Below, in pieces: positions 1-8,536 of a stretch of DNA of 36,375 nucleotides (within the stretch, counting starts at the first letter, position 1; each line of letters starts with the position of its first letter). The notes beneath the pieces were generated by a model. That model ran no database searches and was not told the DNA's origin. It saw nothing but the letters and a program-made list of their open reading frames with translations. This DNA comes from DSAR01 sp034437315. Its GTDB lineage: Bacteria; Chloroflexota; Anaerolineae; B4-G1. The stretch covers positions 1-36,375 of the forward strand of contig DAOTUC010000038.1 in assembly GCA_034437315.1 (NCBI GenBank), read 5' to 3'. A program made the translations under genes and the position numbers.

Positions 1-57
1 GAACTAACCACGATTGATTGGTTCGTCGAAGGCGTGATCGGCAACCCCAGCCCGTAA
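1..57 (+). CDS. BMP family ABC transporter substrate-binding protein, C-terminal end only
   Basis: The first 54 bases read in frame 1 as an 18-residue tail ending in TAA at 55-57. The tail contains the stretch TTIDWFVEGVIGNPSP. BMP/PnrA-type nucleoside-binding lipoproteins commonly end in a similar 'MDWFVEGVVG-P' segment. The next three genes are the ATPase and two permeases of exactly this importer type, so the binding protein is expected at this place. Everything upstream lies outside the window, so the signal peptide and lipobox cannot be checked. The call rests on a short tail plus context. Confidence 0.7.
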   Translation, partial: ELTTIDWFVEGVIGNPSP

Positions 58-79
58 AGGGGCGCCCGCGTCATAAACT

Positions 80-117
80 TTGGGTGGGAGGCGATGACGC
101 CCCCACCCAATTTGTTT
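80..117 (+). terminator. Intercistronic hairpin / possible partial terminator after the BMP gene
   Basis: A perfect 9-bp inverted repeat, TTGGGTGGG at 80-88 with CCCACCCAA at 102-110, is followed by the T-rich run TTTGTTT. It lies 23 bases after the stop of the binding-protein gene and before the ATPase gene. A leaky terminator or mRNA-stabilising hairpin here would let the binding protein be made in excess of the membrane components, as is usual for ABC importers. That function is inferred. Confidence 0.5.
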
Positions 118-130
118 GGAGGCATCGCAG

Positions 131-185
131 GTTTGTAGTGAGCGCTTCAGCGCAAGCTCACGGCGCTGAAGCGCCTACTACGAAC
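131..185. repeat. Palindromic dispersed element (copy 1)
   Basis: Left arm 131-153 and right arm 163-185 are imperfect inverted repeats (20 of 23 positions pair by hand count) around the core GCGCTTCAGCGC / GCGCTGAAGCGC. The 24 bases at 162-185 recur identically at 26669-26692 in another intergenic gap. The element ends 35 bases before the ATPase start codon. It looks like a REP- or MITE-like palindrome. Confidence 0.75.
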
Positions 186-219
186 ATGTATGTTTGTCTT
201 CGCTGCCGTGGAGGAAAAT

Positions 220-1764
220 ATGACATCTGCTTTACCTGAAGACAACCCCGCCATCCTGATGCGCGGGATCGTGAAGCGTTTTCCCGGCGTGACAGCCATC
301 GACGGCGCCAATCTGGAAGTGCGCCAGGGGGAAATCCACGCCCTGCTCGGCGAAAACGGGGCGGGAAAGACCTCCCTGATGAACGTGTTGTACGGCATCT
401 ATTATCCAGACGAAGGTGAAATCCGCCTGGATGGACAACCGGTGGCTATTCATTCGCCGCAGGACGCCATTCACCTTGGCATTGGCATGATTCACCAGCA
501 CTTCCGGCTGGTGCAGAATCATAGCGTCGCCGAAAACGTCGTTCTGGGGTTGACGGAGGATTTTCTCTTCCCCGGACACAAGGCGCGCGCGCGGATTCTC
601 GCGCTGTCGGAAAAATACGGGATCAAAGTGGACCCCAACGCGCGCATCTGGCAACTTTCGGCGGGCGAGCAACAGCGCGTTGGCATCCTCAAAGCGCTCT
701 ATCGCGGCGCGCAAATCTTGATCATGGACGAGCCGACCTCAATGCTCACCCCCGGCGAAGTCACCGAACTGCTGCACGTCCTGCGCCGTATGACCGCCGA
801 AGGGCACACCGTGATCTTCATTACCCACAAATTGGAAGAGGTGATCGCCGCCAGCGACCGCGTCACGGTGATGCGCCACGGTCAATCGATCGCCACGCTG
901 GAGACCGCGCAGACGACCCAGCGCGAACTGGCCCAGTTGATGGTCGGCCGCGACGTGCTGTTCCAGTTGGACAAGCAACCGGTCGAGGCCGGAGACGTGA
1001 TCCTCGAGGTCGAAGGGCTCAACGTGTTGAGCGACAAGAATCTGCCGGCGGTCGTTGACTTTGGACTGGAAGTTCGGGCCGGGGAAATTTTCGGCATCGC
1101 CGGCGTCTCCGGCAACGGGCAACGGGAACTGGTCGAGGCGATCACCGGCCTGCGCCCCATTTCCGGCGGGCGCATCTTCATCAACGGCGCGGACATCACC
1201 GCCGCGTCGCCGCGCGCCCGCATCGCGCATGGCATCGGCTTTGTGCCGGGTGAACGCTGGATGGCGCTCATCCCGAACATGAGCATCGCCGATAATATGA
1301 TCCTCAAAAATTACACCCGCCCTCCCATCGGGCGCGGCCTTTTCCTCAATCAGGACGCCATCGACGCTCACACAGATCAATTGATCGAGGAATACACCAT
1401 CGTAACCCCCGACCGTCACACGCCCATCAAGAGACTTTCCGGTGGAAACATCCAGCGCGCTTTGCTGGCGCGGGAGATTTCTGAAAAACCGGACCTGCTC
1501 ATCGTCGCGCAACCGAGCAGCGGGTTGGACGTGGGCGCAACGGAGACGATCTGGCAATTGTTGTTGGCGGAACGGGAGCGCGGCGCGGCCGTCCTGCTCA
1601 TCTCCGACAACTTGAAGGAGACCCTTTCGCTCAGCGATCGCGCGGCGGTCATCTTCGAGGGCCAAATGATGGGCCAATTTAGCGCCCAGGAGATCGATAT
1701 GGAACAGATCAGCTTGATGATGGCCGGCGCTTTGCGCCTGGACAGAGGAGAAGAACTGGTATGA
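220..1764 (+). CDS. nupO: Nucleoside-type ABC importer, ATP-binding protein (two fused ATPase domains)
   Basis: This is the energy-coupling subunit of a BMP-type nucleoside importer, working on the inner face of the membrane. Domain 1 has Walker A GENGAGKTS, signature LSAGEQQR and Walker B ILIMDEPTS. Domain 2 has a degenerate Walker A (GVSGNGQRE), signature LSGGNIQR and a Walker B that lacks the usual acidic pair (LLIVAQPSSGLD), so only the first site is likely to hydrolyse ATP fully. That asymmetry is normal for this family. The 514-aa length fits the family's 500-520. I chose the ATG at 220, preceded by GGAGGA at 210-215; an upstream in-frame ATG at 190 has no ribosome-binding site. The stop overlaps the permease start by 4 bases (ATGA). 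The symbol is by analogy to B. subtilis nupO; the transported substrate is not proven. Confidence 0.9.
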   Translation: MTSALPEDNPAILMRGIVKRFPGVTAIDGANLEVRQGEIHALLGENGAGKTSLMNVLYGIYYPDEGEIRLDGQPVAIHSPQDAIHLGIGMIHQHFRLVQNHSVAENVVLGLTEDFLFPGHKARARILALSEKYGIKVDPNARIWQLSAGEQQRVGILKALYRGAQILIMDEPTSMLTPGEVTELLHVLRRMTAEGHTVIFITHKLEEVIAASDRVTVMRHGQSIATLETAQTTQRELAQLMVGRDVLFQLDKQPVEAGDVILEVEGLNVLSDKNLPAVVDFGLEVRAGEIFGIAGVSGNGQRELVEAITGLRPISGGRIFINGADITAASPRARIAHGIGFVPGERWMALIPNMSIADNMILKNYTRPPIGRGLFLNQDAIDAHTDQLIEEYTIVTPDRHTPIKRLSGGNIQRALLAREISEKPDLLIVAQPSSGLDVGATETIWQLLLAERERGAAVLLISDNLKETLSLSDRAAVIFEGQMMGQFSAQEIDMEQISLMMAGALRLDRGEELV

Positions 1765-2834
1765 GCATCCCCCGCATCCGCTTTGAGAAGAGGCTTTCAG
1801 CTCCGCGATGGCTGCCGGCGGCGGCGTTGATCATCGCGTTAGCGCTGGCCATGCTGGTCATCGCCGTGATCTTCTATCTACTGGATGTCAATCCCATCGT
1901 TGCCTTTCAGCGCATCTTCCGCGGCGGGTTTGGCAGTCGATTTGGCTTACAGGAAACGGTGACCAAATCGATCCCGCTCCTCCTGATCGGGGTTGGACTG
2001 ACGCTGGCCTTCAAGGGGCGGATGTACAACATCGGCGCAGAGGGGCAATTATTGATCGGCGCTATTTTCGCCACCGGCGTGCAGCGCATCTTCCCCAACT
2101 GGCCGGCCTATCTCCTGCTGCCGGCCATGTTTATCGCCGGGTTCGTGGGCGGCGCGCTGTGGGCCGCTATCCCTGCCCTGCTAAAGACACACTTCCGCAT
2201 CGACGAGGTGTTGACCAGCCTGATGTTGGTCTACGTCGCCAGCGAAGCGGTCAAATACCTCGTTTACGGCCCCTGGCGCGGCGCCGATACGCGCGGATTC
2301 CCCATCACGGACGAATTTCCCGCCGCCGCGCATATCCCCAGCCTGGACAGCGCGCGCATCCACTACCCGACCATGATCCTGGGGCTTATGTTCGCCGTGT
2401 TGATCTACTTCCTGCTGACCCGCACCAAACTGGGGTACGAGATTCGCGTGACGGGCGAGAACCCCGAAGCCTCCCACTACGCCGGCATGAACTACCAGAA
2501 AGTGGCGCTGCTGGTGATGGTCATCAGCGGCGGGCTGGCGGGATTGGCCGGTATGGGAGAAGTGGCCGGTATCCATTACCGTCTGCGCCCCCCGGAGGCG
2601 ATTTCGCCGGGTTACGGGTTCACCGCGATCATCGTCGCCTGGTTAGCGCGCCTCAACCCGGTCGCGACCATCCTCTCCGCCTTCCTGCTCGGCGGGCTGT
2701 TGGTCGGCGGGGACGCGATTCAGATCGCCCTCAACCTGCCGGCCGCCACGGTCCAGATTTTCAACGGCGTGATCCTGCTTTTCGTCATCGCCGCCGAATT
2801 GTTCAACCAGTACAGACTGCGCCTGGAGGTGTGA
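1761..2834 (+). CDS. nupP: Nucleoside-type ABC importer, permease subunit 1
   Basis: A 357-aa hydrophobic integral membrane protein of the BPD_transp_2 family. The first membrane segment follows a short basic N-terminus (residues about 18-42), and several more follow. The conserved family region 'FKGRMYNIGAEGQLLIGAIFATG' starts at about residue 84, and the coupling-helix-like segment GYEIRVTGENPEASHYAGM lies near residue 230. The start overlaps the ATPase stop by 4 bases and the next permease begins 2 bases after this stop, so the three are translationally coupled. It should form the channel with the next gene product. The symbol follows the B. subtilis NupOPQ system by analogy. Confidence 0.9.
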   Translation: MSIPRIRFEKRLSAPRWLPAAALIIALALAMLVIAVIFYLLDVNPIVAFQRIFRGGFGSRFGLQETVTKSIPLLLIGVGLTLAFKGRMYNIGAEGQLLIGAIFATGVQRIFPNWPAYLLLPAMFIAGFVGGALWAAIPALLKTHFRIDEVLTSLMLVYVASEAVKYLVYGPWRGADTRGFPITDEFPAAAHIPSLDSARIHYPTMILGLMFAVLIYFLLTRTKLGYEIRVTGENPEASHYAGMNYQKVALLVMVISGGLAGLAGMGEVAGIHYRLRPPEAISPGYGFTAIIVAWLARLNPVATILSAFLLGGLLVGGDAIQIALNLPAATVQIFNGVILLFVIAAELFNQYRLRLEV

Positions 2835-2835
2835 G

Positions 2836-3759
2836 ATGTTAAACTTTATCCTTGCCGCCTTACGCGCCGCCATTCCCGCCGGCGCCCCCCTGCTCTTGGG
2901 CACGTTGGGCGAAACGTACGCCGAACGCTCCGGCGTGCTCAATCTCGGCGTGGAGGGGATGATGATTATGGGCGCGGTATCCGGTTTCGCGGCCGCGCAG
3001 ACCACCGGCAATGTCTGGCTGGGGATCGCCGCGGCGATGGCAGCCGGCGTTCTGATGGCGCTGATCCACGCCTTCGCCAGCGTCAGCCTGCGGGTCAACC
3101 AGGTCGTCTCCGGCCTGGCGCTGACCATGCTCGGCCTGGGCGTCAGCGGGATGATGGGCAAAAAGTTCGTCGGCCAACCGCTCGCCGTTCGATTGCGCCC
3201 CCTTCACATCCCTGTCTTGCGCGACATCCCGATCATCGGCATCCTGCTGTTCCGTTTCGATGGGATGGTTTACTTCAGCATCCTGCTGGTCCCGCTTTTG
3301 TGGTTCGTGCTGTACAAAACGCGCGTCGGTTTGACCCTGCGCTCGGTCGGCGAAAATCCCGCCGCCGCCGACGCCCAAGGGGTCAACGTCCACCTGGTGC
3401 GCTACGCGGCGGTCATGTTTGGCGGCCTTATGGCCGGCCTCGGCGGCGCGTACCTTTCGATGGCCTACGCCCCCGCCTGGGTCGAAGGTATGACCGCCGG
3501 CGCGGGTTGGATCGTCATCGCGCTGACCATATTCGCCATCTGGGATCCACGCCGCGCGCTGCTCGGCGCCTATATGTTCGGCGGCGTGCGCGTCTTGCAG
3601 TACCGCTTACAGCCGCTGGGCATTTCGCCCAACCTGCTCAACATGCTGCCGTTCCTGCTGACCATCCTGGTCTTGTGGTTGAGTTCGGGTCAGGTCGCCA
3701 AACGGCGCATCGGCGCGCCGGCCGCGCTGATGACGGCCTATGCGCGCGAGGAGAGATGA
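2836..3759 (+). CDS. nupQ: Nucleoside-type ABC importer, permease subunit 2
   Basis: A 307-aa BPD_transp_2 permease. The diagnostic segment GTLGETYAERSGVLNLGVEGMM lies at residues about 22-43, and the loop TLRSVGENPAAADAQGVN at about 170-187 resembles the ATPase-coupling loop of its partner. It is the last gene of the importer operon. The ribosome-binding site GGAGG (2825-2829) lies inside the end of the preceding gene. No further + strand gene follows before the convergent kinase gene. The psuG gene about 11 kb away would fit salvage of (pseudo)nucleosides, but the two are not linked in one operon. Confidence 0.9.
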   Translation: MLNFILAALRAAIPAGAPLLLGTLGETYAERSGVLNLGVEGMMIMGAVSGFAAAQTTGNVWLGIAAAMAAGVLMALIHAFASVSLRVNQVVSGLALTMLGLGVSGMMGKKFVGQPLAVRLRPLHIPVLRDIPIIGILLFRFDGMVYFSILLVPLLWFVLYKTRVGLTLRSVGENPAAADAQGVNVHLVRYAAVMFGGLMAGLGGAYLSMAYAPAWVEGMTAGAGWIVIALTIFAIWDPRRALLGAYMFGGVRVLQYRLQPLGISPNLLNMLPFLLTILVLWLSSGQVAKRRIGAPAALMTAYAREER

Positions 3760-3953
3760 GAGAGGAACAACCTTATCGAATTCCGGGGAGCTCACGTCCG
3801 ATTCCGAGGAGGGGCTCACGCCGGGTTTCAAACCCGGCGCTTCTGCTGCCAGATTACACCAATTGGTCCCAGTGGGGAGCAGGGTAACCCCGTTTTATTG
3901 TAAGAAGATATTCACCGATGATGACACCTGGAGAGAACAACGTCTAACTTTCA
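3760..3953. other. Convergent intergenic gap with hairpins (possible terminator of the nup operon)
   Basis: The gap between the + strand importer and the - strand kinase holds a 9-bp palindrome with a single central base (GCCGGGTTT at 3820-3828, AAACCCGGC at 3830-3838). It also holds a weaker GGGG/CCCC hairpin (3874-3877 with 3888-3891) followed by GTTTTATTG. The second could end + strand transcription, but the stem is only four pairs. I see no gene here. Confidence 0.4.
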
Positions 3954-6900
3954 TCAACGTCTCCACGGGCCAACCACTGCCTCGGGCAGAGGCGGCAATC
4001 TCTTCAGCCCGTCAGGATGCTGCACCTCACCGGGCGTATCTACCCTTGACTCTTCCACCCGCGTGGAGAATGTGATCTGGCGATAGTAGTGTGACAACCC
4101 GTAACCCGCCGCCTCGTTGGCGATCACCACATCCCACTGATAGGCTACGTTGTTCTCGAGACTCTCTGTAAGCGCATCCAACGTATATGTCCCACGCTCC
4201 AGCGCGGCGCTGCGCCACACCGTTTGTCCATCTCGCGATCGCACGCGCACGTAATACACCTCATCCGCCGCGTCGCGCGCTTCCCACGTGAACATCACAG
4301 GCGGATTGACCACCGACTCGTGGGCCGGGACATACAAATCAACCGCCGCCACATCGAACACACAAGTTTCGACCTCGTCGCCTGCGACATACTCCTCAGG
4401 AGATCGACAAATCCAGTAGGCCAACCGGCTGGCGTTCCCCTCGTAATTGGGATAGACGACGGAATAGGTATGCCCAACTGGCAGATCGGGTAGATTACGG
4501 AAATGATACGCACCATCGCGCCCGGTCAATGTGTTGATGCGCGTGACGCGATAGCCGCTATCGTAGTATAATACGATAGGTACATCGGCGAGCGCGCGTC
4601 CATTCTCGGTCACAGAACCATATAGGTCTCCCACCAATACCTCATCATCCGCCGCTTGCGTCAATGTCAACTGATATGCGGCCTCTGCGTCGCTTCCCCC
4701 GCTCGAATAGACCCGCACGTAGTAGCGCCCTGACACTGTCGGTTGGAAGATGATCGTCTCCTCATATCCGGCCGGCCAATAGGAACCGGCGACAAATGTG
4801 CGACTTCTATCGTATAACGCCAGGTTATAATCCAAACCCGCCGGGAGATGCGTCAGGCTCACTGTAAACGGGGCTATCGTCTGCACGTCGAAACGATAGA
4901 AATCCTCATCATCGTTGGTCTCAATGTACGAAGCGATCTGCCCCGGCATCCTCACAGCCCGCGCTTGCCAGATGGTGTTATTGGATTCATAACGCTCGCC
5001 TAGCAGTGGAGTTGCGCCACGGGAGATCAACGGCAAATAGATACGCGCCTCAGACCCAGACAACACAGGCGCATCCGTTAAACGATAACTCCACACGCCA
5101 CGTCCGTCCGTCCCCGCAAAGACGCGCAGGCGAGGCTCCGTTATGATAGCCAGCGATCGAATGCGCTGCTCATCCAGGGTAGCCTTAAGCGACGACCAGG
5201 CTTTCTCCTGCGTATACATAAACACGCCGCTACGACTGCTCCCGCCAAGCACATATCGCCCGTTAGGCGACGCGGTCACCGTCTCGAAGTAATCATCCGG
5301 CAAGGCCGCGTCCATCGCCGCCCAATGGGCGCCGTAATCCCGCGTCTGGTAGATATCCGCGCCCGCTGCGTAAGCTGTCCCGTCAGCCTGCGCTTTGCAC
5401 GAAAGGTCGTAGATATACCGCGCGTCTCCTTCCGACGGGATACCCACATTCGCTGCGTACCACGCGCGCCCATCGGGGCTGTAGAAAACGCCCTTGCCAT
5501 ACGTCGCCGCGAGCCAGTGCATGCTCCCAGGGAAGCGACAAACGCGCAACACCGGAGACGTAAGCCCCGCCAATTGCCACGTCTCGCCGCCGTCCGCGCT
5601 GTAATACACACCTGCAGAAGTCGCTGCGAGAAGATTCGTAGACCTAGACGCGCCATCCAACACATCTACATCCCAAGCGGAAGCTGCTGGAGACGCGCGC
5701 CCCACTTCATGCCACGTGCGCGCCCCATCCTCACTCCGGAAGAAGCCCCAATCGCTATAAGCCGTAGCCGCCCACAAGATCGGTGGATCGCCCGGCGCAA
5801 CCGTCAACCTGGTGACGTAAGGCGCGGCGAGATCAACGTGCGACCACGTCGCGCCGTCGTCCGCACTGCGGAACACGCCCGCGCCCCACGTCGCCACGTA
5901 GAGCACATCGTCGATCGACACAATATCCAATACGACGACATCCTGCATCCCATCCAGCTTGAGCGCGAAATCGGTTCCGGGTGCAGTCTGCTTGTAGACG
6001 CCGCCCGTCGGGAACTGCCCCGCGCCCACGAGGATCACGCCATCAGGAGAGGCTGCCATCGTGCGCACTGGCCCGCCGAGACCTCGCTCGACCACAGTCC
6101 AGGTCGCGCCGCCGTCCGCGCTGGCATAGAGCGCTGTATCAGTCCCCGCGTAAGCCGTATCGCCCACAAACACGAGCGTGTGGAATGCCTCAGCATCGAG
6201 ATTCTCGCCAACCTCCGTCCAGGTCGCGCCGCCGTCTGTGCTGCGATAGAGCGCACCAACCGCCGTCCCTGCCAGCAGCGTTTCCGCATCCGCCGGATGC
6301 ACCGCCAGCGCGAGCGCTGTGCCCTCTATGACGTCAAGCCCGATTTCTGCCCAGCTTGCGCCTCCATCAGTCGAGCGATAGAGACCGCCGCTTTCGAGCC
6401 AAGATCCGAACGACGCATATTGCACCTGCGCATCCGAGGGCGCAAAAACGAACTGTCGCGCGCTTCCGGTTCCAACGTTGAGCTTGCGCCAACTCGCTCC
6501 GCCATCTGTGCTGCGGTAGAGGCCGCGTCCATCGCCAAGGCAGGCCACGATCTCCGAAGAATTCCCAGGATGGATGGCGATACATCGAATCGCCGTGCGC
6601 GCGGGCGGTTCCGCGCGTAGATCATCTGCATCCTGAGAGTCGTAACTCGGCCCGCCCGCGACGAGCGGCGGATGGGCTTGCCGGTCGAGCGCGACCGCGT
6701 TCAACCCGCCCAGCGGGTCCGCCAGGCGGGACCAGCGGGCGCCCCCGTCGCTAGAGCGCAGCAATCCATAGCCCCAGGTACCCACAATCAACGTCTGCCC
6801 ATCGCCCGGTTCCAACGCCAGCGCGCTGATGAACAGCTCGCCATAGCGCCCCAAGCCAACATTGCGCGCTTCCCAATACTCGCCTCCGTCATCGCTATAG

Positions 6901-8186
6901 TAAAGACCTCGATCGGTGGCTGCGTAGACTACAGAATCGGTCTGCGAAGCCAACGCCAATTGATTGACTTGTACGCTCGTCGCTACGGGGCCGCGCATCA
7001 CCCATACATTGTCTACGCTCTCTGGTCTCGGCGTAGAAGTCGCGCGCAGGAGGACATCCTCTTCAGGGATAGGCGTCTCCAACGGCGATTCCAGCGGAGA
7101 CGCCGACGGAGCGGGCGACTCTGGCGTACACCCGCGCATCAAACTCGCAACGAGCAAGACGAGCAACACAAGCGACACAAGCACGACCAACCCACCGATC
7201 GCCCAGACCCAGATGGGCGCACGTCGCCAGAAAGGCGCAACTGGCTGCGTCTCTGGTTGCGAAGGGGGGCGCTCCGGCGCCGCGCTCTCTGAAATCAACG
7301 TGGGGCGATCGGCATCGCTGCCCGAAACCGTCGCGATGGGAACCGGCGTCGAGGGCGGGACAACAGTCGTCGCCTGGACGCCGAGCGCCCGTTCCAGCGC
7401 TGTCACGAAAGCTGTCACCGTAGGATAGCGATCGACAGGGGACTTCTCCATAACGCGCTCGAAGACCGCGCCTGCTTGGGGCGGCAAATCGGGCCGGACA
7501 TGCAGGATCGGCGGCGGCGGTTCGTGCGTCACTTTGTACAACAATCCAACGATGCTATCCGCCTCAAAAGGAACCTGACCAGTTAACAACTGATAGGCCA
7601 CAATCGCCAGGCTATACTGATCGCTGCGCGGTTCAGCTTCTTGACCGCGCGCTTGCTCCGGAGCCATATATTGCGGCGTCCCTACAATCGCGCCCGTTGA
7701 GGTCAGACGAGCCTCCTCCGTCGCCCGCGCGATGCCGAAATCAGTCAATTTCGGTTCACCCTGTGCGCCGATCACGATGTTGCCGGGCTTGATATCGCGG
7801 TGAACGACGCCGTTGCGATGCGCGTAATCAAGCGCAGCCGCCAGGGGGCGCACAATGCCCACCACCTCATCCAATGGCAATGGGCCGCGACGTTGGATAT
7901 AATCGCTTAACTCCAAGCCCTCCAGGTATTCCATCACAAAGTAGTAATGGTCGCCATCCTGTCCCACATCGTAAACGGTGACGATATTGGGATGTTTAAG
8001 CCGCGCGGCGGCCCGCGCCTCGCGCAAGAAACGCTCGACAAGACCCGCCTGCCCCGCCATATGCGACGGCAACATTTTGATGGCGACTTCGCGCCCCAAG
8101 TCAGGATCGTACCCCCGATAGACAATCGCCATCGCGCCCCGGCCCAGCTCTTGTTGTATGCGATATTTACCCAGCTTAAATGTCAT
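3954..8186 (-). CDS. Membrane Ser/Thr protein kinase with extracellular Asp-box repeat sensor region
   Basis: About 1410 aa. Residues about 8-265 are a Hanks-type kinase: glycine loop ELGRGAMA, catalytic Lys in VAIK (about 37), HRDIKPGN (about 129-136), DFG and the GTPQYMAPEQ activation segment. A proline-rich linker leads to one membrane helix (about 325-350). Outside there follow about a dozen repeats of the form YRSTDGGASW, the Asp-box of BNR/sortilin/YCF48 beta-propellers (about 390-1040). Then come a PPC-like domain (DEDFYRFDV), a carboxypeptidase-regulatory-like beta-sandwich (NGRALADVPIVLYY) and a final fibronectin-like segment. The architecture is a transmembrane receptor kinase; the ligand is unknown. 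The start could be GTG at 8189 or ATG at 8186; AGAGGG precedes both. It is monocistronic and convergent with the importer. Confidence 0.9.
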   Translation of the reverse strand: MTFKLGKYRIQQELGRGAMAIVYRGYDPDLGREVAIKMLPSHMAGQAGLVERFLREARAAARLKHPNIVTVYDVGQDGDHYYFVMEYLEGLELSDYIQRRGPLPLDEVVGIVRPLAAALDYAHRNGVVHRDIKPGNIVIGAQGEPKLTDFGIARATEEARLTSTGAIVGTPQYMAPEQARGQEAEPRSDQYSLAIVAYQLLTGQVPFEADSIVGLLYKVTHEPPPPILHVRPDLPPQAGAVFERVMEKSPVDRYPTVTAFVTALERALGVQATTVVPPSTPVPIATVSGSDADRPTLISESAAPERPPSQPETQPVAPFWRRAPIWVWAIGGLVVLVSLVLLVLLVASLMRGCTPESPAPSASPLESPLETPIPEEDVLLRATSTPRPESVDNVWVMRGPVATSVQVNQLALASQTDSVVYAATDRGLYYSDDGGEYWEARNVGLGRYGELFISALALEPGDGQTLIVGTWGYGLLRSSDGGARWSRLADPLGGLNAVALDRQAHPPLVAGGPSYDSQDADDLRAEPPARTAIRCIAIHPGNSSEIVACLGDGRGLYRSTDGGASWRKLNVGTGSARQFVFAPSDAQVQYASFGSWLESGGLYRSTDGGASWAEIGLDVIEGTALALAVHPADAETLLAGTAVGALYRSTDGGATWTEVGENLDAEAFHTLVFVGDTAYAGTDTALYASADGGATWTVVERGLGGPVRTMAASPDGVILVGAGQFPTGGVYKQTAPGTDFALKLDGMQDVVVLDIVSIDDVLYVATWGAGVFRSADDGATWSHVDLAAPYVTRLTVAPGDPPILWAATAYSDWGFFRSEDGARTWHEVGRASPAASAWDVDVLDGASRSTNLLAATSAGVYYSADGGETWQLAGLTSPVLRVCRFPGSMHWLAATYGKGVFYSPDGRAWYAANVGIPSEGDARYIYDLSCKAQADGTAYAAGADIYQTRDYGAHWAAMDAALPDDYFETVTASPNGRYVLGGSSRSGVFMYTQEKAWSSLKATLDEQRIRSLAIITEPRLRVFAGTDGRGVWSYRLTDAPVLSGSEARIYLPLISRGATPLLGERYESNNTIWQARAVRMPGQIASYIETNDDEDFYRFDVQTIAPFTVSLTHLPAGLDYNLALYDRSRTFVAGSYWPAGYEETIIFQPTVSGRYYVRVYSSGGSDAEAAYQLTLTQAADDEVLVGDLYGSVTENGRALADVPIVLYYDSGYRVTRINTLTGRDGAYHFRNLPDLPVGHTYSVVYPNYEGNASRLAYWICRSPEEYVAGDEVETCVFDVAAVDLYVPAHESVVNPPVMFTWEARDAADEVYYVRVRSRDGQTVWRSAALERGTYTLDALTESLENNVAYQWDVVIANEAAGYGLSHYYRQITFSTRVEESRVDTPGEVQHPDGLKRLPPLPEAVVGPWRR

Positions 8187-8246
8187 CACAAAAGCCCTCT
8201 AAGACCCCAAAATTTTGCTCCAAGCCCCTTCCTCAGGCCGATTAGC

Positions 8247-8272
8247 ACCCCTGTCCCAGGGGCTAGAGCAAT
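8247..8272 (-). promoter_or_regulatory. Hairpin in the leader of the kinase gene
   Basis: CCCCTG and CAGGGG (around 8249-8264) form a 6-bp stem with a 3-base loop, extended outward by TAGC/GCTA. It lies about 65 bases upstream of the kinase start. No U-run follows on either strand, so it is not an intrinsic terminator. A role as an operator or leader structure is only a guess. Confidence 0.3.
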
Positions 8273-8290
8273 TATTAGTCTCTCTACTCC

Positions 8291-8324
8291 AAAAAAAACC
8301 CCCCGGCTGATGTCCGGGGGGTTT
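8291..8324 (-). terminator. Strong rho-independent terminator of the - strand RNA unit
   Basis: Perfect 11-bp stem AAACCCCCCGG (8296-8306) with CCGGGGGGTTT (8314-8324) and a 7-base loop. Read on the - strand the stem is followed by an unbroken run of eight T's (8298-8291, three of them in the stem). Read on + it is followed only by CTCTTCC. It is therefore best assigned to a - strand transcript starting upstream, and it shields the kinase gene from that transcript. Confidence 0.85.
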
Positions 8325-8451
8325 CTCTTCCACTAAATGTCTAACGAAGCTGCGCCTCAAACCGGCGAGGTGAACATTTGCTAAAGAGTGCGCCAGGAGT
8401 ATAGAGCATGTGTTCGTTTTTCTCGGTGTTACCTGCGCACTCCGCGGTAAA

Positions 8452-8527
8452 ATCTTGTCTCATCTGTAAAGAATTTTGGCCCTCAAGAAGTTCAGTCAAG
8501 CACTCTAGCAAGCTGAGCTATCTCGTC
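8452..8527 (-). pseudogene. Broken tRNA-Phe-like sequence (anticodon GAA)
   Basis: Read on the - strand, positions 1-36 follow a tRNA: acceptor GACGAGA, TA, D-arm GCTC-AGCTTGCTA-GAGT, G26, CTTGA and loop CTGAA with anticodon GAA at 8491-8493. From position 37 on it fails. Base 37 is C, the 3' side of the anticodon stem (TCTTG) does not pair with CTTGA, the T-arm does not form although TTC sits at the 54-56 position, and no 3' acceptor strand complementary to GACGAGA exists. The conserved G19 is C. Overall length to the expected end is still tRNA-like (76 nt). It cannot be a functional tRNA. Confidence 0.55.
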
Positions 8528-8536
8528 ACTGCCGAC

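Larger units (their letters stand above)
8291..8530 (-). ncRNA. Candidate structured non-coding RNA with a tRNA-Phe-like 5' half
   Basis: An about 240-nt - strand transcript is predicted from a consensus promoter (8537-8564) to the terminator at 8291-8324. No coding ORF fits between. The 5' part looks like the first half of a tRNA-Phe. It is followed by a stem GAGTGCGC/GCGCACTC (8386-8393 with 8435-8442, extended 3 pairs past a bulge), a CCTC/GAGG hairpin (8355-8358 with 8367-8370) and an AAATGT/ACATTT closing pair (8335-8340 with 8374-8379). I could not match it to the landmarks of SRP RNA, RNase P RNA, tmRNA or 6S RNA. Whether it is a working RNA or a wrecked tRNA gene that still has its promoter cannot be settled from sequence alone. 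Confidence 0.55.

Noticed and set aside
5325..6620. Long + strand open frame opposite the kinase gene
   Set aside because: It lies wholly antisense to a coherent kinase/Asp-box reading frame, is arginine-rich and matches no family. It is a shadow of the repeat-rich coding strand.
8440..8455. Resemblance of TACCGCGG on the - strand to part of a T-box motif
   Set aside because: Only eight bases agree, no specifier loop or GGGTGG context is present, and the downstream gene is a kinase rather than an amino-acid gene.
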